64,000 nt of DNA from Selaginella tamariscina (Eukaryota; Streptophyta; Lycopodiopsida; Selaginellales; Selaginellaceae), in assembly GCA_003024785.1 (NCBI GenBank), contig PUQB01000489.1:124001-188000 (forward strand). The letters are read 5' to 3'. The notes under the pieces are model-generated. The model made no database searches. It saw only the letters and a program-made list of their open reading frames with translations, and had not been told where the DNA came from. The position numbers were made by a program, and so were the translations under genes. Positions within the stretch are counted from its first letter, which is position 1. Every line of letters begins with the position of its first letter. Positions 41,125-54,301 of this stretch are shown in pieces.

Positions 41125-43331
41125 CTTTCCATGTTTAAATTAATTATTTAAAGGCAAAATGCAAGAGACTATATGCTTTATTTAAAAACAGCGTGTATAT
41201 ATACACCGCAACAGTATACATATGATATGTACGATTTTATGAGACGGTTCAGTACTACAATCCAAATCAGATATTTATAAAAGTATTTGATATATATTCT
41301 CTTTTATTATATCAAACTATCACTGCTTAGTGTCAATTCAATGGATATGTGATAGTCTGTAAGTACACATTCTTTGAATATTGAATAGTTTAAATCTTAA
41401 TTGCAATATCTTAAATTAAAACATTTAAATAAAAATGCTAAGAACAATATTTCCTATCTAAACATTATAAGACAAAATGAACAGTCGGTTTGTAAAAAAC
41501 GTTGACCATTCTAAACCTGTACGCAGCGGAAAGTGATAATAATATGGCCTTATATAATGAATGGTACACAAGGACGTAAAATATCAATATTATCAGCAGT
41601 TTATATGATCTTGATTGTTAATAATCATTTTTCACTCTTCTTAACATCTAAACACTAGTTTTAATGACGTATACCTACACGTTGTATAAGTACACATGAA
41701 TATATACATGTGTATATGTTCATGTATAAGTACATGAATATATACACACAAACATGTATTCAATATACTTCTTTATTATTTTGTCACAGTCACAGGTCCA
41801 AACAAAAACCCCATTAGATTTTTATAAATAATATAATTAAACATTTAAATATTACATTAAATTTTTGTCCAACGGCCGAACAAAACAAATACCTAAAGAA
41901 ACCTGAAATTTAAATTTATGTTATATATTAAAATACATTAATTCATTTTTAAATTAAAAAAACAATCCAGAAAAAATTTTATGTTTAAAGAATCTTGAAT
42001 TTTTTTAATTTATATTAACAAGTATATTGGAGCCTGCCTACTTGATGTCAGTTTTCTTAATATTTTAATATTTGATTATCTCAGTATATTATATCAACTT
42101 TACACTTTAATATTAATGTGTGTGTGTGTATAACAATAACTATAGAGACTAAATTGACTATTTAAATAGAAAAAAGACTTTCATTATATTTATTAGAATT
42201 TAGTTAATCATGTTTATCCAGTTATATACAGTATGGTTCTCATTCAGATATTTAGATATTTACAGACACGCACACGACATGTATGTCAAAACACAGATTG
42301 CTAAAGCGGATAAACTTACACTAAAATAAATAGATAAGAGTTAGATTCTAAGCTAGATTCCAAGCATAAACCAATAAATTGCATTAGTGGACACCGATTA
42401 CAACAATCTCTTGTATATAATATACATAGCATTGTTATATATCATCACAACTATTAACTTTTCAAGAATTATTTGATTTATATAATTTTTTAAATAACTC
42501 CATGTATATAAACTTAGAAAATAATGAAGTCTTTTTCTATGCAGATATTCTTGAAATACATATTATAAAATTGAGATACCAATAAGATAATTATAATCAA
42601 GAGAAAGGAGTGTTGGAGCTTTGAATATTTAATCTGCAGTTTCATAAATAAATATTGATCATTACATCACATATTATATATAGTGAAGATTAAATAAATA
42701 TTTATGTACAGTATTGGATATTAAAAACGCATACAAATTTATTTTTTTTAAATTATAAAATGGTTATTAATAATTTAAGAGATTTACATAATTCATAATT
42801 ACCACTTAAACAATAATGTGTAACACAAATTAAGTGCACTTGGTAAGATTGTATGATATGTGATGTGTATATTGAGCTGTGCACATGAGTTGTATATTCT
42901 TTATTCAAACTATTATAAACACATGTTTTTATACTCTCTCTCTCGCTCTCTCTCCTCTCTCTCTCTCTCTCTCTATATAATATATATAACTGATAGATTA
43001 TATGCTATAAACATATTAATAATACTTATAATACATAATAAACCATCTATGTATAGTGCAATGGCACTATCTATGTATGCGACCTCTACAGTGGCCCTGC
43101 TGACTCGTGCGTGTGTAACGACACACACGCACGTGTGATATGCATGTATAGGGATGTATAAATGACGATTAATGTAGGCAAATATGTATATATATGTGAT
43201 AAAATATGTCCGTATAAACTACACACATACACACAAATTTATATATATGGCTGAAGTCAAGATTTAGAGGCATTGCAACTTGTAAGTATGTGTGTATATA
43301 TGGGATGCTGTAACTTGTATGCATGTGTGTG

Positions 43332-43381
<50 letters not shown>

Positions 43382-44706
43382 TTTGTGCTCACAGAAATTA
43401 TAATGATTAATTTGCATTTTGATTAACTTTTCATTACATAGGAATAAGAGTTTGTGATAAGATAAGCAATTAAGACTTCTGATCTGTGTTTTTTTAAAAT
43501 TATAAGCTATTAATTCATTATGTAGGTGTAGAAATTGTTTAAGACATACAAAATATAATATATAAAACCACATCTAACAAATAAACATGAATAAGAAATC
43601 TTAACACATGCAAAAACATATAATAATCTACATACACACACATACGTGCTACCACCTATGTAGTATTACACACGGAAATGCAACTTTAAAAGAGATGTAC
43701 ACAGGTACACAGAAAATATGCAAGATATGCACAGGATGTATATATATTGGAGGAACAATGGTAATAATATTTCATGTTTAAACTGATCGATTTTAATAAT
43801 AATAGTAACGTCTGAGGTGAAGTCCATATTTAAAACGTTACGATGAATATCAATATTTGTGCTTTAAACATGTTACATGTTTATAATTATATGAAGTTAT
43901 TATTTCAAAATATAATATATATACACACATATTTAATAAATATTATGTATATACCATTTAAACTACCTTTGAAACTTGGAGTTTGTATGAATTTGTTATA
44001 ATTATTAGTTAGATGTAATTAAGATCACCAGATATTAATAATTAATAGATATAATGTGATAATCTTATTAAGTTTAATATGCATAATACTTAATAAGGTG
44101 ATATGCACGACATTTTGAAAAACCGGAATACGTACGGCCCGTGGAAATGTTCCTTATATAGTATTTTCATTTAAATTCAAAACGATTTGTATTCATTACA
44201 TTTATATATCATTACGATTACGCTTGCATATGAAATATACATTTTTAATAAAATTAACTGAGTAATTAATTATATAAATACATGCGTTAAATCAGAATGT
44301 GATGAAGGAGACCTTTAATTTAAATATTAAAATATTTTATAGACTCTTCCATCAGGATAAACCTTAAACCAATTATTAAATATAAATCTAAACCATTTAA
44401 TCTTATATTCTATGTGTACAACATACAAGTTTAGTTGTTGTGATCATATTAAATAGATGATTATAAACATTACAAACCCACACACATGATTATCTAAACA
44501 TTACAACCCACACACACAAATTTCAGTTCTTTTTCAGTTGTTTTAAAATACATGGTATATGCATATAAGACACTGGATATATCAAATATACACAAACAAT
44601 TCCTGCTGTAAAATATACTGCCTCATCATAATTATTTAATTAATGTATATCTTCTTTTATACATCTGCATTACGACAACATAACTTAAACTAGGCTAGCA
44701 TATTAC

Positions 44707-44737
<31 letters not shown>

Positions 44738-44738
44738 C
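40659..44738. other. Long AT-rich spacer
   Basis: Only the first ~330 bp (about 40660-40990) are GC-balanced, probably the promoter and leader of the small minus-strand gene. The remainder is AT-rich with numerous TA, CA and CT tracts. No coding, RNA or mobile-element signature was recognised. Confidence 0.55.
43325..43377. repeat. (GT)n-(TA)n microsatellite
   Basis: About eight GT units are followed by about eighteen TA units, one of the longest pure TA tracts in the window. Confidence 0.9.
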
Positions 44739-44994
44739 TTAAACAGGTTCACGTGAAGTAGATGATACCAAGTCCCGTAGTGTGAGTGCATTTCCAACAG
44801 CATACCCGCAGAAATCATTGTTGAAATAGGCAAAAACATCAATTCCTTTACTAAGCTGTTCTTGGATCCAAGCAGCATATTCCTCTAGCTCCTTTCTATT
44901 GTAATTGTGCCTATAATTCCTACCATGGAACCTTAGATATATCCAATCCGAAGTAATCACCTGCAAAACATGTGTATGCATGTGCGTCTGCTAA

Positions 44995-45030
<36 letters not shown>

Positions 45031-45773
45031 AGACTTTAAGATGTTGCTACACATACATAAAGAACTTGATACACAAAAACAATATTTTACTGTATCACAA
45101 AGTTGCTACAAGATTTCGGTATAAAAACGAAGAAGAGAGAGAGAGAGAGATAGCTTTTTGTAATAAATGCTATATTTATATATAATATTGAACAATTATG
45201 ATACCTTTGGATGCATATCCAGAATATCCTCATGATCATGTATGCAAAGAGCAATATTATGATGTTTAAGAAGCTCGTAAACTTCATCACATAACCACCT
45301 GGAATCACGCACTTCAATTGCCCACCTAAATCCCTTGGGTATATTCTCCAAAAACTCACGCAGTCGTTCCAAATTCAACTTGAACTTTGGCGGCAACTGT
45401 CCAAATTATAAAAAACAAGTTCAGCATGTAGTATAGTGTAAAACTCTATAGACAAGCACACGTACACGTACACGCACACATACACACCCAACTTCGCATT
45501 AACAGAGATAAATAAGGTATTCAATTCTATTATATACATAAACAGCTATATAGTGTATATACTTAATTTAGATATATATATATATATTGAATTAAACCCT
45601 ACCTGCACTAGAATTGGTCCACAAGACTCCTGTAGTGGAGCTGAGTGTTCAACGAATAAGCCAATGTGGCCATCAGGATCTTTAAGCCGTTTTCATATGT
45701 GTTCCATACCTGTCCAGAATATATATATATATATATAAGCTTATGATATATATCTCATACCTCTCTCTCTCTC

Positions 45774-45808
<35 letters not shown>

Positions 45809-46503
45809 ACGCATGCACACACCTGCTGTATTGAGTGCATAACAGAAGTCAGGAGGTGCCTGATCATACCAGCTTTTGAAGACCTCATGTTTAGGAAGAC
45901 GTAAGAACGTGTTGTTAATCTCAACGGTGTTCAAACAAGTAAGTATATAACGGAACCATTCTTTCTGAGCATATTCTTTCGGATACACCACGCCTTTCCA
46001 ATGGTTGTATATATATCCTGAAGTTCCAATCTGAAATTGCCGTGCCCTTTCTGAGCTGCCTGCACCTTTTCCATGGTTCCTTGAAATTTTTTAGTAGAGA
46101 AAGTGGCTCTGGTAATGGTTTCTCCTTAACCTCTTCCTTAACTGTAATAGGAAAGATATAAATACAATGTATTACATTGACAAATTGTGTGTGCGATTAT
46201 ATAATATATACCCCTAATTTATATTTATATGTGTGTGTGTGTGTGTGTGTGTGTAAGTATTGAGTATAACGATGACTGAATAAATATTCACGAATCTACT
46301 GTCGTGTGCATAACATATACATTATAATGTTTATGTTTACATACACACAGTACACACACATACATATATGTGTGATTAGGAATAAACCTCATTTTTTCAC
46401 CTGATTTTTCGATCTCCTTCGTTGTAGGTGAGCAGCGTAGAATTTGGATGTCCGGATTTAATCTCTTGGCAGACACGATCTCTGCCTTGGAAGAAGCATA
46501 CAT
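44739..46503 (-). CDS. DUF72 (YecE-like) family protein
   Basis: DUF72 proteins have a TIM-barrel-like fold; their biochemical role is not established. Five exons: 46503-46401, 46141-45823, 45709-45603, 45396-45205 and 44960-44739, about 314 aa. Hallmarks: FQIGTSGYIYNHWKGVVYP, FRYILTCLNTVEINNTFLRLP, GPILVQLPPKFKLNLERLREFL, RWAIEVRDSRWL, DVFAYFNNDFCGYAVGNA. The upstream exon adds a short non-conserved leader (MYASSKAEIVSAKR) that might be a transit peptide. A frame change is needed inside exon 2 (about 46060-46110), and exon 3 begins with an in-frame TGA (45694) that probably marks another consensus indel. The remaining exons are intact and in phase. Confidence 0.85.
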
Positions 46504-48758
46504 TTCTTGACCTAATCTGCCACAATGAACCCTAAGCAAATTGTATGGGATGCCGGGATTCGAACTCGAACCGAAATTCACTTACTCAGTTTATATGTAT
46601 ATACAATTTTAATTAGTTAAGCTTTCGATTAATTTTTGATGACTGTATATAACACATCTTATTTAATATTACAACCTTTATTTAGTGAGAGAAATGCATT
46701 AGCATGCAATATTATATACATATTATGATTTATATAACTCAAATCTTAATGCTCTATTAATATTCATAAATAAATTCTTTTTCAATTACATAAACACATA
46801 TTAATTTGTACATATTTTAAAAAATTAAAATGATATTAAATCAATATAATATAGATTTTAAATATGTAAACAACGATAAGATCATTACAAAATTATAATT
46901 AAACTCAAAATTATATAAACTAAAATTATAAATATGTATTATAATATGCATAAGCCTTTTTAAATAAGAATTTATTTAAAATATGTTAATATTTATATTA
47001 ACAACATTAATATACCTTATTATGTATTATAAAAGCTATATAGATTAAGAAATTAATTATTTTTATTATATTAATTTACTAAGATGATGGATTTATTGCA
47101 TTTAGTTCTTAAATCGTTATTAATATACAAATATTGTTATGATTAACATAAAGAATTAGTTATTCTTATATTCTGTTATGAATAATATTAAAGCTATAAA
47201 TGTTTATTTTATATATTTCTTTATGTCTTTCATACGTTTCTCATGTAAATAACCTTTATATATGTGTGTGTGTGTGTGTGTGTGTATTCTAGTATATATC
47301 TCTTATACAAATTAACACAAAAAAATATATTGATAATTAACTCAAAATTCCTTAATATTTAATTCCTTACTTATTGAATATACATAAAAATAATAATTAT
47401 TTATTTAGTTACTCAATTTTAAAACTTGTACACTTAATATTAATATATTAGTAAGTGAATATTTTGTATTTCTCTAGGTATTTTTATATAATAATTTTCC
47501 AATATACTTAGAATAAAACAAGTTTTAAAATCAATGTATATAATAATGTTAGTATAATTAAACATAATATCAAATATGTATAAGTATTAAACTTAGCCTA
47601 TATGATTTTCAATACGAATTATGTAATATTATTATTAAATTATATATAATAAATTAATTAAATATAGTCATTTTAAATTAGAGTTCATATGTATGACATT
47701 ATATGTAATATGTTTATCATAAACAATATAAAATGCACAACACTAAATGATTACATCTTCATTATATTTAGAACGAGCAAAAACTTGGTAATTGAATATT
47801 TCAAAAGCTAAAACCAATAATAAACTTATATAAATTTAAATAGTATATCCAACACCAAAGTATAACACACAATTTTAATTAATTTTAAATTAAAATTTTA
47901 AGATTCTTATAGTTTATTAATTATAACATGGTATTCATGAATTTCTTTTAATTCATATTTAGGTGCCACAGTTAATTATTATATAGAACTAATGAACTAA
48001 ACAAAATAAATATAATTTATTATAAGCAAGTACATACCTTATCGAATAGTTTATTAAAAAAACCCTTTAAAATGAAATAGTGATGTTCTTATTTTAGAAT
48101 CGTTATTTTTAATTCAATAAAAGGTCTTCTACATCATTTAAATGAATGTGATATATATAAAAATTTGTAAATGAGTATTTAATAAGGTTTAATGATATAA
48201 AAGTTATATTTTAATTTATTTTAAAAATTGGATAAAACTTATATGCAAATTCAAATCGAAAAATTCAAACATGTGTTTTTTTTTATAATAAAACTTTATT
48301 ATTAATTGGATTTCATGTTTAAAGACTTTCCTTTGAAGGATAATTTGATCTGTTAAAATTTATATTTACATTTTTTTATAATATTATTTTAAAAGCAAAA
48401 CTTACACTATTTAAAATGTCTTTTAAAAAAAACATCTATATCTTTTAAAATCTTTTAAGAGATTTTTAAGTTTTTTAAAAAGATTTTGAAATCTTTTTAA
48501 ATATTTATAAGGAACAATGCAAGTTATTTACAAAAGTTTTTTAAAAAGATATTGTAAAATTGGAATTTAAAAGAGTTTTTAATTTAATAATAATATGTGA
48601 GTTTTAAACTTCAGAGTAAACTTTCAATATGATTAATTTAATAATATTATCAATTGAAAAGATTTTAAAAAAAATGTATATGTAGTGCTAACTTGGCCAA
48701 ATATTGATATGTTACACTTGTATTGATGTTAAATACATATAATATATTATGATACTCC
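46504..48758. other. AT-rich spacer upstream of the retrotransposon
   Basis: This is extremely AT-rich sequence with no recognised gene. It includes poly-A/T-rich near-repeats of AAATCTTTTTAA type around 48420-48560. A (GT)n tract lies at about 47261-47285. Confidence 0.6.
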
Positions 48759-48962
48759 TGTAAGATACTGTATATTAGGTAACGTACCGTATATACGCAT
48801 GTGTATATACGCACATGCGTAGTGACACATGGGTGGTGATCTGGCCCCCATGTGTCAGCGCCACGTGTCGCATGTGTGCCACGTGGCAGGAGGTCTCCTG
48901 TATATAAGCAGGGTTTTTTGTAAACTAATTACAGATTTTCATTTAATATATCTGCTCTTTCA
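48759..48962 (+). repeat. 5' LTR
   Basis: It starts TGTAAGATACTG and ends CTGCTCTTTCA. It matches the copy at 53477-53682 nearly base for base. It is compact and includes CACGTG boxes, a TATA box and inverted TATACGCATGTG-like repeats. Confidence 0.97.
48871..48907 (+). promoter_or_regulatory. LTR promoter: two G-box cores and TATA box
   Basis: Two ACGT-core elements (GCCACGTGTC near 48860-48869 and GCCACGTGGC near 48878-48887) lie just upstream of TATATAA at 48901-48907. This is a compact plant Pol II promoter layout; G-boxes bind bZIP and bHLH factors, so light or stress control is possible. Confidence 0.6.
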
Positions 48963-49014
48963 TTGGTGGAGAAGTTGGGTATTCCTTTCTTCCGCATTTT
49001 CTTTTTTTGTTTCC

Positions 49015-52000
49015 ATGACAATGAACATGGAGACGGCTTTTAGCATTATTGCTACTGCTATTGATGCACAAACTAAGTTGTTGGAGCGCTTTGTTGAGGG
49101 TCCGTCCTCCTCTTCCCCGTCTGAGCCTCATGCCGGGGGATCTGCTTCTAGTACTCCTTCATCTTCTTCACAGGCCACAAATCCGAGGGTTCGACCCCGA
49201 TCTTTTTGTGGTGATCCGGGAGATGATGTATACCACTGGTTTGATCATTTCCAAGTCATTGTTCGTTACCATGGTTGGGATGAGGCCCGTGCTCTCAGAG
49301 AATTCCCTACATGTTTGGAAGGCCCTGCGCTCAAGTGGTATAATGGATTGGCTGCGGAGATTCAAGCCAATAGTAATCGGTTAACGGAATGCCTCAAACG
49401 TACGTTTGGCAAAGTTGAGGATTCAGATGATGCTTTCCAACAACTGCATGCGATACGACAACATCCTGGTGAGTCTGTTATGCGGTTCAGTATTAGGTTC
49501 GGGGATTTAGTTCGGCGTGCATATCCTAACATGCCTGAGCCTATTAAGCTCGGTATGTTATGGCCAACTATGCGACCCGAACTTGTTCGATTCGTTCGGG
49601 CTCTTCGTCCTACCACATTGGAGGAAGCTTTTGCACTAGCTCAACGTTTTGAGTTGGTGCCTGGTGAGGGCCGTGTTCCCCTTGGGTTACCTGCTCCTCT
49701 TGTTCAGCGTGCTGATCCAATGGAGGTTGATGCTGCTGCATATGTGCCCGCACGACAAGCCTTTCGTGGTCGACCTCGGGGCCCACCCCGTGGACCACCT
49801 CCACGAAATCGTCCTGCACCTGCTCCAGTTCCTGCCCGTGGTGGTCAAAATCCACGGATTCGTGACAGGAGGAATCGGAACAATGCAGGTCACCCAATCA
49901 AGTTCATTGTTGGGCCTGTTGGGCACCTGGACATACTTGGCGGGCATGCGATGTGTATCCTGATTGGCGTCCACCACATCCAGGCTGGCGACCATATGTT
50001 CCGGATGGTGTGCCTGTGGCGGCCATTATGTCTGATGATGAGCTTCCAGATGATGACGCTCTCTTGCGGGATCTGTTGCGGAAAACCAGTAATCGTACGG
50101 GCGACGGAGGGATCCCGTGCGATGGAAACTCACCTCCATGTTTTTTCGCTATGCATATCAAGGGTTGCAAGTTCCACCAAATCATCCAGTTTTCACATTT
50201 TCTGCACGAGTGAATGATGTTTCAGTCACAGTACTTGTGGATACAGGATCCAGTATGTCTTCCATAACTACTTCTCTGGCATCGGTGCTCATTACCCTTA
50301 GACGAGCAGATAAGGTCTTGCACATTTTATATGGTAATGGGCAGTCTCGTGCAGTATCACAGTACACCACTTCGACTACGCTGGTTATGGGTGCCAACTG
50401 TAAGTTTCCCTCTGGGTCTCTTAGGGTTGTCCCTTCCCAGGTCTTTGACATCATTCTGGGATGTGATTGGTTAAAGCAGTCGAAAGGTACATGTGATTTT
50501 TCACTCTCTCCTCCTGTATTACGCTTGGAGTCTGTGTCTTTGCAGTCTGTTCCTTTACGTCCAGAGAAGTTGTTGCTGTTTGTATCACGCATACAGCTCC
50601 TTTGATTCCGGTCTTGGGGTGGTGTTCATCTCAACAGGTTCAAATGCCGGATCCGTCACCTGAGTGTCGAGCACACTGCATCGAACAACTTAAGAAACAG
50701 TATGCAAGTTTGTTCAAATTTGATCTGTCCCAAGGTGCACGTGTGAAGACTCGACACTGTATACCCACCGGCAATGCAAAGCCTTTCAAAGTCCCGGTTC
50801 GACGCAGGTCACCAAAGGAGTTATCAGCCATGCGAACAGCTGTTACTGATATGATTGGTAAACGAGTGTGTCGTCCGTCACGGAGTCCATGGGCATGTGA
50901 ACCTCATTTGGTTCCCAAGCCTGATGGATCTCTCCGATTTTGTGTGGATTACCGACCTCTTAACGATGTTACCATCAAAGATGTCTATCCACTTCCGAAC
51001 TCTGCCGATCTATTAGATCGTTTGGGTCAGAGTCGATGGTTTACTAAGTTGGATTTGGCATCAGGATATTGGCAGGTTCCTATGGCTGAGGAGGATATTC
51101 CAAAAACGGCCTTCCGGACACCATTTGGTCTTTACGAGTTTTTGGTCATGCCTTTTGGATTGACTTCAGCTCCTGCCACCTTTCAACGCATGATGGATGA
51201 GCTTCTTTCCGATATGCCTGATATCACTGCCGATTTTATCGACGATGTGCTCATTCATGGGTCTGGTTCTTGGGAGGATCACATTCGTGATGTACGGCGC
51301 GTTCTTGATCGATTTCGAGAAGTTGGCCTGAAGTTGAAACTTGAAAAGTGTGTGTTTGGTTCGACCGACACCACTTACTTGGGTTACCGTATATCTCGAG
51401 AGGGTTTACAGGTGGATCCAATGAAGTTGCGAGCTGTTCGAGAGTTCCTCGTCCCCGTACAGTACAGGAAGTCCAGCGTTTCTTGGGCACGGTGCAGTAC
51501 TTGGGTCGATTCATCGATCATCTCACTGATCGAACTGCCCCTCTTCGGGAGTTAGTTCGTCCACAGGTATCTTTCAGGTGGACTCGCAGGTGTCAGCAGG
51601 CATTTGACCAGTTAAAAGAGTTCCTGACAACTCCACCATTGCTTCAATACCCAGATTTTACTCGTCCGTTCATTTTACGAGTAGATGCCTCAGATGTTGG
51701 TATTGGTGGTGTATTGATGCAAACTGATGCTGTGGATTCTTCAATTCGACACCCGGTGGCTTACATTAGTCGAGTACTCACGCCGGCTGAGCGGAATTAT
51801 TCCACTACTGAAAAAGAATGCCTTGCTGCTGTTTGGGGTTTTGAACGACTTCATGCCTACTTACATGGGAGTGAAACTTTTGGAGTGTGATCATGCTGCT
51901 GTCACTTCCTTATTAAAACGGAAGAATTTAGTGGGTCGCGTAGCCAGATGGGCATTACGTCTCCAGGTATATAACTTTAAGGTGGTGCACAGGCCTGGGC

Positions 52001-53476
52001 GAACAATGGTGGATGCGGATGCACTTTCTCGAGCACCCCTCTCGATTCCACTTTGCCTGCTCATGCAGTAGCTGCAGCATTCGGTTTGATACAAGCCCCT
52101 CAGGTATTCGATGCCGACTTACCATCCTTGGAACAGTGGCAGGATGCTCAAAAACATGAACCATGGACGAGGCAATTACGCGATGCGTTTGCAATCCGTC
52201 TTCCGAACCTCGGTTTCGACAATATCATGCTCAGTTTCGACTTCAGGATGGTTTATTGTATTTTATTGGGACAAATCCAGAGGACAGATGGCGTTTGGCT
52301 GTACCCTCTACATATGTTCCACACCTTCTTCGAGCATATCATGATTCACCTATTGTTGGAGGTCATCTTGGTCACAACGAGTGTTGGAGAAGCTGCGCCG
52401 ATCATTTTATTGGCCAGCATGCGTGGTGATGTGATCAGGTATATTCAAAGTTGTCCCACTTGTCAAACTCGGAATTCCTCTACGACTCGGGCCATGGGGG
52501 TGTTGGAATCCATCAATGTCTCTCGCCCTTTTGAGTTAATTGCAGTGGATTTAATGGGACCTTTTCCACGTTCTTCTCAAGGTAACCAGTACATCATTGT
52601 TGTATATGATTATTTAACTCGATGGGTGAGGTTGGTGCTCTTCCGGATGCAACTGCCATGTCAACAGCTTTGTTTCTGTTCGATAATGTGGTTTTGCAGC
52701 ATTCTTGTCCAGAGCGGATGTTATCAGACAATGGCCCCGCTTTCATTGCAGAGGTATTCCGAGTGTTGTGTGAGAGGTTAGGGGTAAAACATTCATTTGC
52801 CTCTCCGTATCATCCACAAACTGATGGTTTGGTGGAGCGATTGAATCGGACCTTCAAGGGTATGATCTCGAAGTATGTGAACTTCAATCACACGGACTGG
52901 GATTGGTATTTGCGATGTTTGAGATTTGCTTATGTAACAGGCATTCAGAGTTCGATTGGTATCTCTCCATTCAAGGCATTGTATGGATATGATCCTAAGT
53001 TGCCTAGTGAATTGGGGTTATCATCGAATCTGCCACGTGCCGAGGATGCAAAGATGTGGGCTCGACATTTGGATGCTGTTTTGCCTCTTCTGCGTGCAGA
53101 GTCTGCTGAACATCTTGGTCGAGCTCAAATGCGGCAGCAATCTTCTTACAATGCACGACATCAAATTCCACCAGATTTTGCTGACGGTGACTTAGTCCTG
53201 GTACGTTTTCCCAAGCTGACTGCACCTGGGCTTGCAACTGGTTTATTACACAAGTGGCTTGGTCCCTACCGAGTACTCCGAAAGGTTGGTCCTCAGGTAT
53301 ATCAAGTAAAGTTGGTGGGATCTCATGAGGTTGAGATAGTTCACGTGGTTCGAATGAAACGGTTTGTCGTTCGAGACTCGTTGAGTACATTTGGTCATAC
53401 CTTAGATGGCCCAGCTCACACGGATCCAGGACCATCAGATCCATCACCATCTACACAGCCGCAGAGGGGAGGATAG
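49015..53476 (+). CDS. Retrotransposon gag-pol polyprotein region (frame disrupted)
   Basis: Gag starts at the ATG at 49015 with a capsid-like region and a proline/arginine-rich tail. A CCHC zinc knuckle occupies 49908-49949. The aspartic protease has DTGS (about 50240). Reverse transcriptase has FCVDYRPLND and the active site FIDD (about 51237-51248). RNase H (VDASDVGIGG) is followed by an HHCC-type integrase zinc segment, the catalytic residues in DLMGPFP, SDNGPAF and DGLVERLN, and a GPY-type module. The reading frame ends at TAG 53474-53476, touching the 3' LTR. The frame shifts about nine times (near 49850, 50180, 50590, 51447, 51880, 52050, 52200, 52420 and 52625), so as given it is not translatable as one protein. 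Confidence 0.93.
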
Positions 53477-53682
53477 TGTAAGATACTGTATATTAGGTAA
53501 CGTACCGTATATACGCATGTGTATATACGCACATGCGTAGTGACACATGGGTGGTGATCTGGCCCCCATGTGTCAGCGCCACGTGTCGCATGTGTGCCAC
53601 GTGGCAGGAGACCTCCTGTATATAAGCAGGGTTTTTTGTAAACTAATATATCAGATTTTCATTTAATATATCTGCTCTTTCA
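53477..53682 (+). repeat. 3' LTR
   Basis: This is a near-identical copy of the 5' LTR (about 98%). Differences are AGGTCTCC versus AGACCTCC and a two-base length change before CAGATTTTC. Confidence 0.97.
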
Positions 53683-54301
53683 ATACCACAACTTTATTTT
53701 AAGATAAGTATTGATCAAGATTTTATACATAAAATAATAAAAATTAATAAATAATTGCATAACTATTGAGCTACTTTTCAATAACAATATTATTTTAAAT
53801 AGTTAGTTTAAATCAACATAATTTTACTTGTGTTCAATACTACTATAATATTATAATAATGTATTATATACGTGTGTGCATCGGTTTAATTTATTTTGCA
53901 AATTTAATAGTCAGTTGTATCACCATATCAATAAAACAAAAAATATCTGGTAAAAATATTAAATATTATAAATCAAATTGTATTACTTTAAGAAACAAAG
54001 AATTAACAAACTATATACATAAACATTTTTTAAAATTAGCTTAATATAGCGATAAATTACAGACATTTAAGTCGTAAACTACACTCTTTCATAAATTTAT
54101 TCTAATTATAAACTTCAAAAACAACGCATGTCATTAATCAGAAAATAAAAAACAAAAACACCCATAAGGCCTACAGTTAACCACGCCACCTCCTATCTAA
54201 AACCCAGACCTGAAGACGACGAGCAAACTGCATCCTGCAATCCCAACCCATTACCATAACAACCGTAACCCCTCCCCCCATTCCCCATTACTACTGCTTA
54301 G
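53683..54301. other. AT-rich flank of retrotransposon and 3' flank of eEF1A copy 1
   Basis: No gene. The right end (about 54150-54301) is GC-richer and probably is the 3' UTR of the minus-strand eEF1A gene. Confidence 0.55.

Larger units (their letters stand above)
48759..53682 (+). mobile_element. Full-length Ty3/gypsy LTR retrotransposon
   Basis: This 4.9-kb element has two LTRs of 204 and 206 bp beginning TG and ending CA, differing by about two substitutions and a small indel. It has an internal gag-pol region in the order gag, zinc knuckle, protease, reverse transcriptase, RNase H, integrase (Ty3 order). A purine-rich stretch (AGAGGGGAGGATAG) abuts the 3' LTR. Sequence starting TGGTGGAGAAGTTGGG next to the 5' LTR is the probable primer-binding site; I could not assign the tRNA. 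Flanks read ATACTCC on the left and ATACC on the right, so no exact target-site duplication is seen. There is no chromodomain after the GPY/F-like module. Confidence 0.96.

Noticed and set aside
48745..48758. Target-site duplication of the retrotransposon
   Set aside because: Left flank ATACTCC and right flank ATACC are similar but not an exact 4-6 bp match.
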